Notes: generated by a model from the letters alone, not told the origin. Positions 36,486 through 44,600 are shown, counted from the first letter of the stretch. The stretch: 44,600 nt of DNA from Clostridium ragsdalei P11 (GCF_001675165.1 NZ_LROS01000026.1:1-44600); one strand, 5' to 3'. Numbers and translations: made by a program.

Positions 36486-37982
36486 ATGGACACAAATTCA
36501 AAATCAAATGAACAAGGTCAACTTAAAAGGACTCTAAAAGCCAGACATATGAACATGATTGCCATAGGAGGATCAATTGGAACTGGTTTATTTTTTGCTA
36601 GCGGAAGTGCAGTTAGCACAGCTGGACCTGGCGGTGCTGTTTTAGCTTATGTAATTATGGGAATCTTAGTTTATTTTTTAATGACATCCCTCGGTGAAAT
36701 GGCAACACTGCTGCCTATATCAGGATCTTTTGAAACTTATGCTACAAGATTCATTGACCCTGCACTAGGTTTTACCCTTGGATGGAATTACTGGTTTTGC
36801 TGGGCAATATGCGTTGCAGCTGAATTGGTTGCAGGCTCAATGATTGTTAAATTCTGGCTTCCGAATACCAATACTACTTTATGGAGTATGCTATTTTTAG
36901 TAATAATTTTTATTTTAAATATTCTTTCAGCAAGAATTTACGGTGAAAGTGAATATTGGTTTGCAAGTATTAAAGTTGTCACGATTATAGTATTCCTCAT
37001 AGTAGGTGTTCTCATGATATTTGGCATTTTAGGTGGAAAATCACCTGGATTAAGTAATTGGGTACTATCAGATGCTTCTGGAAAGAAAGGGCCTTTTGTT
37101 GGCGGAATACCTGCTATTATTAATGTATTTTTAGTTGCAGGATTTTCTTTCTCCGGGACAGAAATAGTTGGCCTTGCCGCAGGTGAATCGGAAAATCCTG
37201 AAGAAAATGTTCCTAAAGCTATAAAAAATGTTTTCTGGCGTATTTTACTATTTTATATGGGGGCAATTATAGTAATTGGTTTTTTAGTTCCTTTCACCGA
37301 TCCAAACTTATTAAAAAGTGGTGCAGATAATATTTCATACAGTCCTTTTACCATGGTATTTAAAAGATCTGGTCTTGCAATTGCAGCAAGTATTATGAAT
37401 GCAGTAATTTTGACATCAGTCCTATCATGTGGTAATTCAGGCCTTTACGTAGCTTCACGTATGCTTTATTCCCTATCCAAAGAAGGAAAAGCACCTAAAT
37501 TTTTATCAAAAGTAAACAAACATGGTGTTCCTACAACTGCTTTATACGCCACAACTGTTATTGCTTGTTTTGCTTTTTTCGCCTCTTTGATTGGAGATGG
37601 AAAAATATATTACATACTCTATAATGCTTCTGGTATCACAGCCTTCTTTGCATGGTTAGGTATAGCTATTTGCCATTATAGATTTAGGAAAGCATACACT
37701 GCACAAGGTAAAAATTTGAAGGATTTGAAATATAGAGCTAAGTTATATCCATTTGCCCCCATTATATCTATAATACTTTGTATAATTGTTATATTTGGCT
37801 CTAACATATGGGTATTTCAAGCTAAAACATTTAGCTGGTTTGATTTTGTAACAAATTATATGTGCATTCCTATATTTATATCTTTGTATCTTGGATACAA
37901 GATTATTAAGAAGACAAAGATAGTACCTCTCAAAGAATGTAACTTTGAGTATAATGAAGATGAAAAAAAACCATCAGCTTAG
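36486..37982 (+). CDS. APC-family amino-acid permease under SAM-I control
   Basis: The product is 498 residues from the ATG at 36486, which has AGGAGG upstream; the longer frame from 36459 does not. The entry LKRTLKARHMNMIAIGGSIG and helix 6 region FSFSGTEIVGLAAGESENPEEN place it with AAT-type permeases (lysine and aromatic permeases are relatives). About twelve helices are visible. It lies 39 bases after the QueG-like gene, and the two should be one transcript. Confidence 0.88.
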   Translation: MDTNSKSNEQGQLKRTLKARHMNMIAIGGSIGTGLFFASGSAVSTAGPGGAVLAYVIMGILVYFLMTSLGEMATLLPISGSFETYATRFIDPALGFTLGWNYWFCWAICVAAELVAGSMIVKFWLPNTNTTLWSMLFLVIIFILNILSARIYGESEYWFASIKVVTIIVFLIVGVLMIFGILGGKSPGLSNWVLSDASGKKGPFVGGIPAIINVFLVAGFSFSGTEIVGLAAGESENPEENVPKAIKNVFWRILLFYMGAIIVIGFLVPFTDPNLLKSGADNISYSPFTMVFKRSGLAIAASIMNAVILTSVLSCGNSGLYVASRMLYSLSKEGKAPKFLSKVNKHGVPTTALYATTVIACFAFFASLIGDGKIYYILYNASGITAFFAWLGIAICHYRFRKAYTAQGKNLKDLKYRAKLYPFAPIISIILCIIVIFGSNIWVFQAKTFSWFDFVTNYMCIPIFISLYLGYKIIKKTKIVPLKECNFEYNEDEKKPSA

Positions 37983-37999
37983 TTTAGCTGATGGTTTTC
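37967..37999. terminator. Terminator overlapping the permease stop codon
   Basis: AAAACCATCAGCT pairs with AGCTGATGGTTTT, with A-run and T-run flanks. It works for the permease and probably for the convergent mcc operon. Confidence 0.9.
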
Positions 38000-38029
38000 T
38001 CTCTTGTTTTAATCTAAAACCTTCGCAAT

Positions 38030-38944
38030 TTATTCATATAAGTTTTTGCTAAAATATCTGTCTCCTCTATCCGGAAATACTGTAACTATATTACCTTTAT
38101 CTATAATTTTAGCTAGCTTTAATGCAGCTGCAATTGCTGCTCCAGAAGATGAACCCACTATCAATCCCTCACGTTTAGCCAGTTCTTTAACTAGTGAAAA
38201 GGCCTCCTCATCATTTATCTTTATGACTTTATCCACTAATTTCAAATCCATAGTGTCTGGCAGGAAGTCATTTCCTATACCTTCAATGGCATAACCGTGT
38301 TCTTCAGTGCCGCCGCCAAGAGTAGATCCTTCCGGATCAGCTAATACAGCTTTTACATTACTATCTTTTTCTTTCAAATATCTTGCTATTCCTGTAAAAG
38401 TTCCCCCACTTCCAGCTCCAGCTACAAAGTAATCTATCTTACCGTTTAACTGCTCATATATTTCAGGACCTGTTGTAAGGTAATGAGTCTGTGGATTGTC
38501 TTCATTTTCAAATTGACCAAATGATATAGAATTGGGAATTTTGCTTAAAAGTTCTTTTGACTTTTCTATAGCTCCTCGCATACCGTCTTTTTCAGGAGTA
38601 TGCACTATTTCTGCACCAAGTGCCCTCATAAGCACTTGCTTTTCTATGGAAAATTTCTCTGGGACCGCAAATACTACTCTATATCCCCTATTGAGTGCTC
38701 CAAGTGCAATTCCAAGTCCAGTATTTCCTGCTGTAGCTTCTACTATAGTATATCCTTTTTTTAACTTTCCTCTTTTCTCTGCCTGCTTTATCATATAATC
38801 CCCAATTCTGTCTTTTACACTTCCTCCTGGATTGAAATTCTCAAGTTTAGCATATATATTCACACCATCTTTTAAATCAAATTCATTTATCTTTAATATA
38901 GGAGTCTTTCCTATCATTTCCTTTATATCATCAAAAACTTCCAT
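38030..38944 (-). CDS. mccA: O-acetylserine-dependent cystathionine beta-synthase (CysK family)
   Basis: The 304-residue PLP enzyme is often labelled cysteine synthase. The PLP lysine is Lys44 in NPGGSVKDRIG. The GG before SVKDR and the GIGNDFLP motif are typical of cystathionine beta-synthase-like enzymes and B. subtilis MccA, where CysK usually has NPxxSVKDR. EATAGNTGLGIAL and GSGGTFTGI are the cofactor phosphate sites. It would join O-acetylserine and homocysteine to cystathionine, which the next enzyme cleaves to cysteine. It lies 34 bases after mccB, under the Cys T-box. CysK activity cannot be excluded. Confidence 0.88.
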   Translation of the reverse strand: MEVFDDIKEMIGKTPILKINEFDLKDGVNIYAKLENFNPGGSVKDRIGDYMIKQAEKRGKLKKGYTIVEATAGNTGLGIALGALNRGYRVVFAVPEKFSIEKQVLMRALGAEIVHTPEKDGMRGAIEKSKELLSKIPNSISFGQFENEDNPQTHYLTTGPEIYEQLNGKIDYFVAGAGSGGTFTGIARYLKEKDSNVKAVLADPEGSTLGGGTEEHGYAIEGIGNDFLPDTMDLKLVDKVIKINDEEAFSLVKELAKREGLIVGSSSGAAIAAALKLAKIIDKGNIVTVFPDRGDRYFSKNLYE

Positions 38945-38978
38945 TTAAAAATCCTCCAATCAAATTATTTATCAAACT

Positions 38979-40121
38979 CTATTTTGAAAGCTCAATTGCC
39001 TTTTTTAAGTCTTTTACCAAATCTTCTTTATTTTCTATTCCAACAGAAAGTCTTGCCAAATTGTCTACAATTCCAACTTTTTGTCTTATTTCATAAGGTA
39101 TAGCTGCATGGGTCATAGTAGCAGGATGGCACATTAAAGATTCCACTCCACCAAGACTTTCTCCAAAAGTTATAAGTTTTAAATTCTTAAAAAATTTTTT
39201 TATATCTATATCCTTTTTCAGTACAAAGGAAATTATAGCTCCATAACCTCTAGCCTGTTTTTTCTGAATTTCATAGCCTTTATGGCTATCAAGTCCCGGA
39301 TAATAAACTTTTTCTACAAAAGGACTTTCATTTAAAAACTGAGCTATATAGGCTGCATTTTCAAGGTGTCTATCCATTCTAACTGACAATGTTTTTATTC
39401 CCCTTATCAAGAGCCAACTGTCAAAAGGTCCTAATACTCCACCTGTTGAATTTTGTATAAAATACAGTCTTTCAGCTAACTTTTCATCATTTACAACAAC
39501 AAGTCCTGCAACTAAGTCGCTGTGTCCCCCCAAATACTTGGTTGCACTGTGAAGTACTATATCTGCTCCGAGTTCTATTGGATTTTGAAGATAAGGTGTC
39601 ATAAAAGTGTTGTCTACAATAGTCAAAAGGTTATTTTTCTTTGCAATTTCAGATATCTTTTTTATATCTGTTATATCCATAAGTGGATTAGTTGGGGATT
39701 CAATATATATTGCCTTTACTTCTTTTGTAATGCTACTTTCAACTTTTTCCAGGTCACTTGTATCAATCAATTCGTAGTTTAAATCAAAATTTTTAAATAC
39801 TTTATCAAGTACCCTATAGGTTCCACCATATACGTTGTCTGATATTATTATTTTGTCTCCACTTTTGAAAAGTGTCAGCACGGCAGTTATCGCTGCCATT
39901 CCTGAGGCAAATGCAAATCCATTTTTACCTTCTTCAAGTTGTGCTATAAGTTTTTCAAGTGCCTCTCTAGTTGGATTTCCCGTTCTTGAATATTCATATC
40001 CTTTGTTTTCTCCAAGTCCACTTTGCTTATAGGTTGACGTCTGATATATTGGAACACTAACTGCTCCTGTAGTTTTATCCCCATCAACCCCACCGTGTAT
40101 TAATAATGATTCTATATTCAT
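38979..40121 (-). CDS. mccB: Cystathionine gamma-lyase/gamma-synthase family PLP enzyme
   Basis: The product is 380 residues from the ATG at 40121, which has an AAAGGAG site; the longer frame from 40178 lacks one. The PLP lysine is Lys195 (HSATKYLGGHSD). YEYSRTGNPTREALE, FASGMAAITAVL, ESPTNPLMDI and LARLSVGIE are family signatures. The gamma-lyase and gamma-synthase forms are hard to tell apart by eye. Pairing with MccA and a Cys-specific T-box favour cystathionine gamma-lyase, making cysteine and 2-oxobutyrate. Confidence 0.88.
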   Translation of the reverse strand: MNIESLLIHGGVDGDKTTGAVSVPIYQTSTYKQSGLGENKGYEYSRTGNPTREALEKLIAQLEEGKNGFAFASGMAAITAVLTLFKSGDKIIISDNVYGGTYRVLDKVFKNFDLNYELIDTSDLEKVESSITKEVKAIYIESPTNPLMDITDIKKISEIAKKNNLLTIVDNTFMTPYLQNPIELGADIVLHSATKYLGGHSDLVAGLVVVNDEKLAERLYFIQNSTGGVLGPFDSWLLIRGIKTLSVRMDRHLENAAYIAQFLNESPFVEKVYYPGLDSHKGYEIQKKQARGYGAIISFVLKKDIDIKKFFKNLKLITFGESLGGVESLMCHPATMTHAAIPYEIRQKVGIVDNLARLSVGIENKEDLVKDLKKAIELSK

Positions 40122-40223
40122 CTGTTTATTCTCCTTTCTTGATTCCCTATAAATAATTTCAATATAAAAAATTTTCAATTATTTTCAAATGTTATATTTT
40201 TGAGTTCCGGATTCTCAAAAACA

Positions 40224-40258
40224 AAAAAACCTTCTGCCTCAATTCAGAGGCAGAAGGA
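40224..40258 (-). terminator. T-box terminator
   Basis: CCTTCTGCCTC pairs with GAGGCAGAAGG, followed by TTTTTTTG on the minus strand. Confidence 0.92.
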
Positions 40259-40455
40259 TTACTTCCGCGGTTCCACTCTGTTTATCCTATAAAAAATACA
40301 TATAATGGGACAACTTAATTTTTGGTACAATCATACCTCAATGCTTTAACGGGCATATACGCTGAAGTCTACTAAACTTCAATTCAGAGCTCCAAGATGC
40401 ACTTCAATTATCATCAACTAAGATCTCCTTTCATCCAAGGGAAATCCTCTCTGTA
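40224..40455 (-). promoter_or_regulatory. T-box leader, probably tRNA-Cys
   Basis: On the minus strand the leader has the stem I AGAGAGGA region, GAAGTGCATC (UGC at the specifier-loop position, followed by an A), then the T-box core AGAGTGGAACCGCGG (40265-40279). The antiterminator lies just before the terminator hairpin. UGC is a cysteine codon, which fits the mccA-mccB genes downstream. The specifier assignment is by eye. Confidence 0.9.
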
Positions 40456-40623
40456 ATAGTCAAATTATAACCTACTCTTCTTATCATCGCAATTCATAGT
40501 TATTTACTAAGATTTAATTTAAATTTATGATACTACGTAATTTAAATATTATCAAGTATTATTTTTAATTTTTATTTTATTTTTTTACTTTACATATGTA
40601 AGATTTTATCATTATAGTATTTA
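40456..40623. other. Promoter gap upstream of the T-box
   Basis: AT-rich sequence that must hold the promoter for the mcc operon. No operator is evident. Confidence 0.45.
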
Positions 40624-40706
40624 TGGGGTTGTTGCACTAAGTAATTTACATACAATATGTTGGAACAACATACTGTAGTATTCAAGCTTAGTGTAACAGC
40701 CCCACT
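40624..40706. mobile_element. MITE-like palindromic element
   Basis: Ends GGGGTTGTTGCACTAAG (40625-40641) and its near-complement CTTAGTGTAACAGCCCC are inverted repeats with 15 of 17 pairs. The interior also has ATGTTG/CAACAT pairing. At about 82 bases it has no coding capacity. It could be a miniature transposable element mobilised by an IS1182-like transposase, and would also act as a terminator for the nad operon. No clear target duplication is visible. Confidence 0.55.
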
Positions 40707-40712
40707 TTAAAT

Positions 40713-40949
40713 TTATTCTGCATCAATTTTATCCAGCAGTTTTTCAATATACTCAAGTATAACCCTTTGTTTTATATCTTGAAACATTTCATCAGTATCC
40801 CATATCTTATCTTTTATACAAAGACTGTCTTTTATACATATACTTTCTCTTAATCTAGTTGCATCCAGTTCCAATTGACTTTTTAACTCTTTCAAGTTTT
40901 CTATAGCCAATGTCATCACCTCATTTGTTCCTCTTAATATACTATTCAT
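40713..40949 (-). CDS. Small protein after nadC, unknown function
   Basis: Up to 78 residues, probably all helix (IENLKELKSQLELDATRLRE, then DMFQDIKQRVILEYIEKLLDKID-like). The start is uncertain: the first ATG has no clear binding site, while a GTG or ATG about 12 codons in has AGAGG or GAGGTG nearby. It follows nadC by about 20 bases and is probably co-transcribed. I recognise no family. Confidence 0.55.
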   Translation of the reverse strand: MNSILRGTNEVMTLAIENLKELKSQLELDATRLRESICIKDSLCIKDKIWDTDEMFQDIKQRVILEYIEKLLDKIDAE

Positions 40950-40968
40950 GACTTTAAAATTAGGAACT

Positions 40969-41799
40969 CTATATAAATCTTAAACTTATATCCATCGCTT
41001 TTACAGAATGTGTAAGAGAACCTATAGATATTATATCAACACCTGTAGAAGCAATATCCACTATAGTATTTTCGGTGACATTTCCCGAAGCTTCTAAAAT
41101 AAACTTTTTATTTACAAATTTCACAGCCTTTCTCATAGTATCTACATCCATATTATCCAACATAATTACATCAACTTCAGTATTAACTGCTTCTTTCAGC
41201 TGATCCAGATTTTCTACTTCTACTTCTACTTTAGCTGTAAATGGAATTTTATTTTTTATTCTTTTAACAGCTTCCGTTATAGAACCTACTGCCCTTATGT
41301 GATTATCTTTAATCATTACAAAATCAGACAAATTCAGCCTATGATTGTATCCTCCTCCTGCTGTAACAGAATATTTATCCAAAATTCTAAATCCAGGAAG
41401 AGTTTTTCTTGTATCTACTATTTTCACATCATAATCCTTTACTAAATCAACCATGTTATTAGTTTTAGTTGCAATTCCACACATTCTTTGAAGTATATTA
41501 AGGGCAACCCTTTCTCCTTTTAATATAGATTTAGAATTTCCTTCTAATTCTACAATAACATCATCTTTCTCCACTTTGGAACTATCTTTTGCCTTGATGT
41601 TGAATCTTATACTGCTGTCCACAATTTCAAATACTCTTTTAGCCACATCAATTCCAGCAATAACACCTGACTCCTTTGCAATAAATCTTCCTTTTGAAAC
41701 TTCACTTTCCAAAAGCAAATTATCTGTAGTAACATCACCATAATTTATATCTTCTATAAGAGCATTTTTTATTAATTTATCAACTATTAAGTAATTCAA
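40969..41799 (-). CDS. nadC: Quinolinate phosphoribosyltransferase (decarboxylating)
   Basis: It converts quinolinate and PRPP to nicotinate mononucleotide. About 276 residues from a TTG at 41799: GAGGTGA ends 7 bases ahead of it and overlaps the nadB stop, whereas a second TTG at 41805 is too close. Signatures are EDINYGDVTTDNLL, LNILQRMCGIAT, the VDTRKTLPGFRILDKYSVTAGGG active-site stretch, HRLNLSDFVMIKDNHI and IMLDNM. It is translationally coupled to nadB. Confidence 0.95.
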   Translation of the reverse strand: MNYLIVDKLIKNALIEDINYGDVTTDNLLLESEVSKGRFIAKESGVIAGIDVAKRVFEIVDSSIRFNIKAKDSSKVEKDDVIVELEGNSKSILKGERVALNILQRMCGIATKTNNMVDLVKDYDVKIVDTRKTLPGFRILDKYSVTAGGGYNHRLNLSDFVMIKDNHIRAVGSITEAVKRIKNKIPFTAKVEVEVENLDQLKEAVNTEVDVIMLDNMDVDTMRKAVKFVNKKFILEASGNVTENTIVDIASTGVDIISIGSLTHSVKAMDISLRFI

Positions 41800-41805
41800 A
41801 TTCAA

Positions 41806-43371
41806 TCACCTCAAAACTACGTTATCTTTAGAATAATCTTCAATATAATTACTTCCTATGGAAGTCTTGCTTTCCAAAGTAGCCATAATTATACTTCTAG
41901 CAACTTCATACATATTATAAACTTCTACTTGTTCAATACTTTTAAAATTTATATATTGAATTTTAAGGAGAACTTCATCTACAACCTTTAATGCACTTTT
42001 AATGTTATCAATTTTTCTAACTATTCCCAAATTATTTTCCATTAATATCTTCAGATTTTCTTTAAGTTTTGAAAAGTCCATGTGATTTTCTTTACATTGA
42101 GGAATAAATACACTGTCTTCAAAATTATCTTCATCTATAACTTTCACTTTATTTAAGATATCCTCTGCAGCCCTTTTCCCAAAAACCAGAGCTTCCATTA
42201 AAGAATTACTGGCAAGCCTATTTGCCCCATGAACCCCAGTACAAGCGCATTCTCCAACTGCATAAAGGTTTTCCATACTAGCTCTTCCAAACAAATCCAC
42301 CTTAATACCACCCATAAAATAATGTTCAGCTGGAGTTACAGGTATGTAATCCTTATATATTTCTATACCATTGTCTTCGCATTCACTATAAATTTTATTA
42401 AATCTATTTTTCAAAAAATTTTTTTCGTACATAGTAGCATCCAAATAGACATATTTAGAATCAGTTTTTTGCATTTGATCACTAATTGCCCTAGCTACAA
42501 TGTCCCTAGGAGCAAGTTCCATCCTTGAATCATATTCTTTCATAAACCTGTTCCCACATTTATTTTTAAGTACTGCACCTTCCCCTCTTACAGCTTCAGA
42601 TATTAAAAACATTTTTTCCTCATTATTTTTAGAGTATAAAGCTGTAGGATGAAATTGAATGTATTCCATATCTTCTAAGGTTACCTTTGCCCTTATTGCC
42701 ATGGCAATTCCATCTCCTGTAAGTACATCTACATTTGTAGTTTTAGAAAATAACTGTCCAATTCCACCAGAGGCTATTACACAACACTTTGACTTTAAAT
42801 AAACAAATTTATTTTTGTAAAATGTCATTATACCACAACATTTGTTTTTGTTATCAACAATATCCAGAGCGAAGATATTAGGTATTATTTCTATATTGGA
42901 AGCATTTTTAGCCTGGTTTACAAGAACCTCCATTATAGCTTTTCCTGTAGAATCTCCATTTACATGAAGTATCCTTGGAATAGAATGATTTCCTTCAAAA
43001 GACCTATAAAAGTTACCTTGGGAGTTTTTATCAAATTCAACTCCAAGACGAACCAAATCATTTATAGCTTTCTCAGATTCATTTACAAGTACATTTACAG
43101 CTTCCAAATCATTAACATAGCATCCTGCATTTATAGTATCCTTTATATGAAGCTGTCTGTCATCATTTTGTATACTTGCCGCAATTCCTCCCTGAGCCAG
43201 GTACGAATCACAATCATATAAATCCTTTTTGCTCAAAACCGCTACTCTTAAATTTTTAGAAAGCATTAAAGCAGTATAAAGTCCTGCTATTCCTGCTCCA
43301 ATTATAACTGCATCAAAACTCTTGCTTTCACAGGAATTCATGTTATAGTTTGCTAAATATCTTCTTTCCAC
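41806..43371 (-). CDS. nadB: L-aspartate oxidase
   Basis: It oxidises aspartate to iminoaspartate. It has 521 residues, close to the family norm. The FAD Rossmann motif FDAVIIGAGIAGLYTALML lies near residue 20. LAQGGIAASI, YIQFHPTALY, the RxELAPRDIVARAI catalytic segment and VHGANRLASNSLMEALVFG are present. The start is a GTG at 43371 with a GGTGAT site; the ATG at codon 11 lacks one. In an anaerobe it probably uses fumarate as electron acceptor. It lies between nadA and nadC. Confidence 0.95.
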   Translation of the reverse strand: MERRYLANYNMNSCESKSFDAVIIGAGIAGLYTALMLSKNLRVAVLSKKDLYDCDSYLAQGGIAASIQNDDRQLHIKDTINAGCYVNDLEAVNVLVNESEKAINDLVRLGVEFDKNSQGNFYRSFEGNHSIPRILHVNGDSTGKAIMEVLVNQAKNASNIEIIPNIFALDIVDNKNKCCGIMTFYKNKFVYLKSKCCVIASGGIGQLFSKTTNVDVLTGDGIAMAIRAKVTLEDMEYIQFHPTALYSKNNEEKMFLISEAVRGEGAVLKNKCGNRFMKEYDSRMELAPRDIVARAISDQMQKTDSKYVYLDATMYEKNFLKNRFNKIYSECEDNGIEIYKDYIPVTPAEHYFMGGIKVDLFGRASMENLYAVGECACTGVHGANRLASNSLMEALVFGKRAAEDILNKVKVIDEDNFEDSVFIPQCKENHMDFSKLKENLKILMENNLGIVRKIDNIKSALKVVDEVLLKIQYINFKSIEQVEVYNMYEVARSIIMATLESKTSIGSNYIEDYSKDNVVLR

Positions 43372-43396
43372 TTTACATCACCAGCCTATATAGAAT

Positions 43397-44311
43397 TTAT
43401 TCAATACGTAACATTTTCTCAAGGGAACCTAATGCCTTTATTCTCATTGATTCAGGAATAAATATTTCATGTTCCATATTTAAAAGAGAATTGTGAACAT
43501 CTTTTAGTGTAGTCATTTTCATATTTTGGCATACAAGTCTTGGACTTAATAAATAGAATTTTTTCTCAGGATTATCATTTTTCATTTTATGAAGCACCCC
43601 TATTTCAGTACCTATTATGAATTCCTTGTTTGGTGATTTCTTTGCATAGTCAATTATCTGTGACGTACTTCCAACAAACTCAGCACTATCCCTTATTTCT
43701 TTTGAAACTTCAGGATGTACTAACATTTCAGCTCCAGGATGCTCTTCTTTTATTTTTTTAACATCTTCTATAGTTATTCTAGCATGAGTTATGCAGTGAC
43801 CACCTGACCAAGGTATAATCTTTTTATCTGTAACTTTTTCGGCTACATAACTGGCAAGATTTTCATCTGGTACAAATAATATCTCATCCTTATCTATGCT
43901 CTCTATAACTTTAACTGCATTAGAAGAAGTACAACATATATCACTTATAGCCTTAACCTCAGTAGAAGAGTTTATATAACACACTACAGCTGCCTCTGGA
44001 TGCTTTTCTTTTTCCTCCATAAGTTGTTCTTCGTCTATACACTCTGCTAAAGGACATCCTGCATATTTTGAAGGAAGTAAAACTCTTTTATTTGGTGATA
44101 GTATTTTTGCACTTTCTGCCATAAATTTAACCCCACAAAATACTATAACTTCATTATCCATTTTAGCAGCAGCTCTACTTAGTGCAAAAGAATCCCCTAC
44201 AATATCTGCTATATCTTGAACTTCTGGCAGTTGATAATTATGCGCTAATATGCAAGCATTTTTTTCTTTTTTCAACCTATTTATTTCATTTATTAAAAAT
44301 GTTTTATCCAT
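43397..44311 (-). CDS. nadA: Quinolinate synthase
   Basis: It condenses iminoaspartate with dihydroxyacetone phosphate using a 4Fe-4S cluster. The 304 residues match the short NadA form. The three cluster cysteines are at C86 (YAGCPLAEC), C173 (GGHCITHAR) and C261 (PRLVCQNM), at about 87-residue intervals as in the known triplet. LAHNYQLPEVQDIADIVGDS is at the N-terminus. An AGAGGTG site precedes the ATG. It is the first gene of nadA-nadB-nadC. Confidence 0.96.
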   Translation of the reverse strand: MDKTFLINEINRLKKEKNACILAHNYQLPEVQDIADIVGDSFALSRAAAKMDNEVIVFCGVKFMAESAKILSPNKRVLLPSKYAGCPLAECIDEEQLMEEKEKHPEAAVVCYINSSTEVKAISDICCTSSNAVKVIESIDKDEILFVPDENLASYVAEKVTDKKIIPWSGGHCITHARITIEDVKKIKEEHPGAEMLVHPEVSKEIRDSAEFVGSTSQIIDYAKKSPNKEFIIGTEIGVLHKMKNDNPEKKFYLLSPRLVCQNMKMTTLKDVHNSLLNMEHEIFIPESMRIKALGSLEKMLRIE

Positions 44312-44393
44312 ATTACACCTCTAAAATAATATTTTTATTTGATAATATATTAATATTTTTATACCATACCAATATTTTTATACTACAATTTGA

Positions 44394-44415
44394 TGTATAT
44401 ACACCAGTATATACT
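44394..44415. promoter_or_regulatory. Paired palindromes in the nadA promoter
   Basis: TGTATATACA (44394-44403) and AGTATATACT (44406-44415) are two perfect 10-bp palindromes two bases apart, about 80-105 bases upstream of nadA. They overlap the likely -10. They are a candidate operator for an NAD-biosynthesis regulator such as NiaR (YrxA), although no regulator gene is in the window. Confidence 0.5.
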
Positions 44416-44475
44416 ATTTTTTATATTTTAACAACATACAATAAAGGTACTACTAAATTCCACCTTTACAATTAA

Positions 44476-44600
44476 TCGAGTAGGAGCTGAATAATTATTT
44501 TATTCAGCGACCTCTCACACCACCGTGCGTACCGTTCGGTACACGGCGGTTCAATAGGAATTAATGTACTAATGAATAAGTTTCTGAAATAGAGATTAGT
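44476..44600 (-). other. 3' end of a group II intron (domains V and VI)
   Basis: Read on the minus strand, GAACCGCCGTGTACCG with GAACGGTACGCACGGTGG forms the domain V hairpin (about 44512-44552). GCTGAATAA...TTATTCAGC (44486-44508) then forms domain VI. The end CTCCTACTCGAT has an A seven bases from the presumed 3' splice point, as expected for the branch adenosine. The intron's 5' part and any reverse transcriptase gene lie beyond the window. These intron ends are highly conserved and are easy to recognise. Confidence 0.88.

Noticed and set aside
1-44600. CRISPR array, prophage or rRNA/tRNA genes
   Set aside because: No regularly spaced repeats, phage structural genes, rRNA signatures or tRNA cloverleaf with TTCGANNC context were seen.

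Overview
The DNA is AT-rich, with clostridial codon use and strong GGAGG-type ribosome binding sites. It carries many clostridial cis-regulatory RNAs: a tandem glycine riboswitch, four SAM-I riboswitches, a cysteine T-box and a c-di-GMP-I riboswitch. With anaerobe-type genes (gcvPA/gcvPB split glycine dehydrogenase, oxygen-sensitive Fe-S enzymes, nadABC) this points to a cluster I Clostridium chromosome, possibly close to the solventogenic or acetogenic species. The species is not provable from sequence reading alone.

Layout. 1-207: 5' end of a regulator gene leaving the window, then a decayed stretch with the tail of an iron-siderophore permease and a palindromic element. 973-5540: glycine cleavage operon gcvT-gcvH-gcvPA-gcvPB (minus) behind a tandem glycine riboswitch. 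5820-7826: a TPR-like membrane-anchored protein and a broken cell-wall-binding-repeat gene. 7978-14620: a GltD-like Fe-S flavoprotein, an aconitase-family hydratase with a divergent SorC-type regulator, and an old-yellow-enzyme reductase. Two 94-bp repeat copies carrying terminators flank the GltD-like gene.

14796-26530: two plus-strand units and one minus-strand unit under SAM-I riboswitches (permease plus cyclase-family hydrolase; metA; another permease). Between them lie an HxlR/metallophosphoesterase pair, a flavin-binding protein, an SPFH protein with an NAD-kinase-like partner, and a further permease. 26652-29005: a membrane chemoreceptor with a distant c-di-GMP riboswitch. 29121-34685: a 2-keto-3-deoxygluconate (KDG) pathway cluster (kdgA, kdgK, kdgT, uxaA) with an IclR-type regulator and shared operator-like sites. 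34991-37982: a 39-aa membrane protein, then a fourth SAM-I riboswitch reading into a QueG-like Fe-S protein and a permease. 38030-40455: mccA-mccB (reverse transsulfuration) behind a Cys-specific T-box. 40624-44415: a palindromic MITE-like element and the nadA-nadB-nadC operon. 44476-44600: the 3' end of a group II intron.

How the genes fit together. The middle and right parts form a sulfur amino-acid hub. MetA starts methionine synthesis (its residues predict acetyl-CoA use). Three SAM-sensed permeases probably import methionine or related compounds. MccA/MccB convert homocysteine to cysteine when uncharged tRNA-Cys accumulates.

The most novel signal is a structured RNA present twice, at about 21724-21895 (minus) and 28299-28470 (plus). 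It has compensatory base changes in its core stem and a movable hairpin insertion. I cannot assign it to a family with confidence. Other leads are the SAM-regulated Fe-S protein and cyclase, two unlisted small proteins, and palindromic elements.
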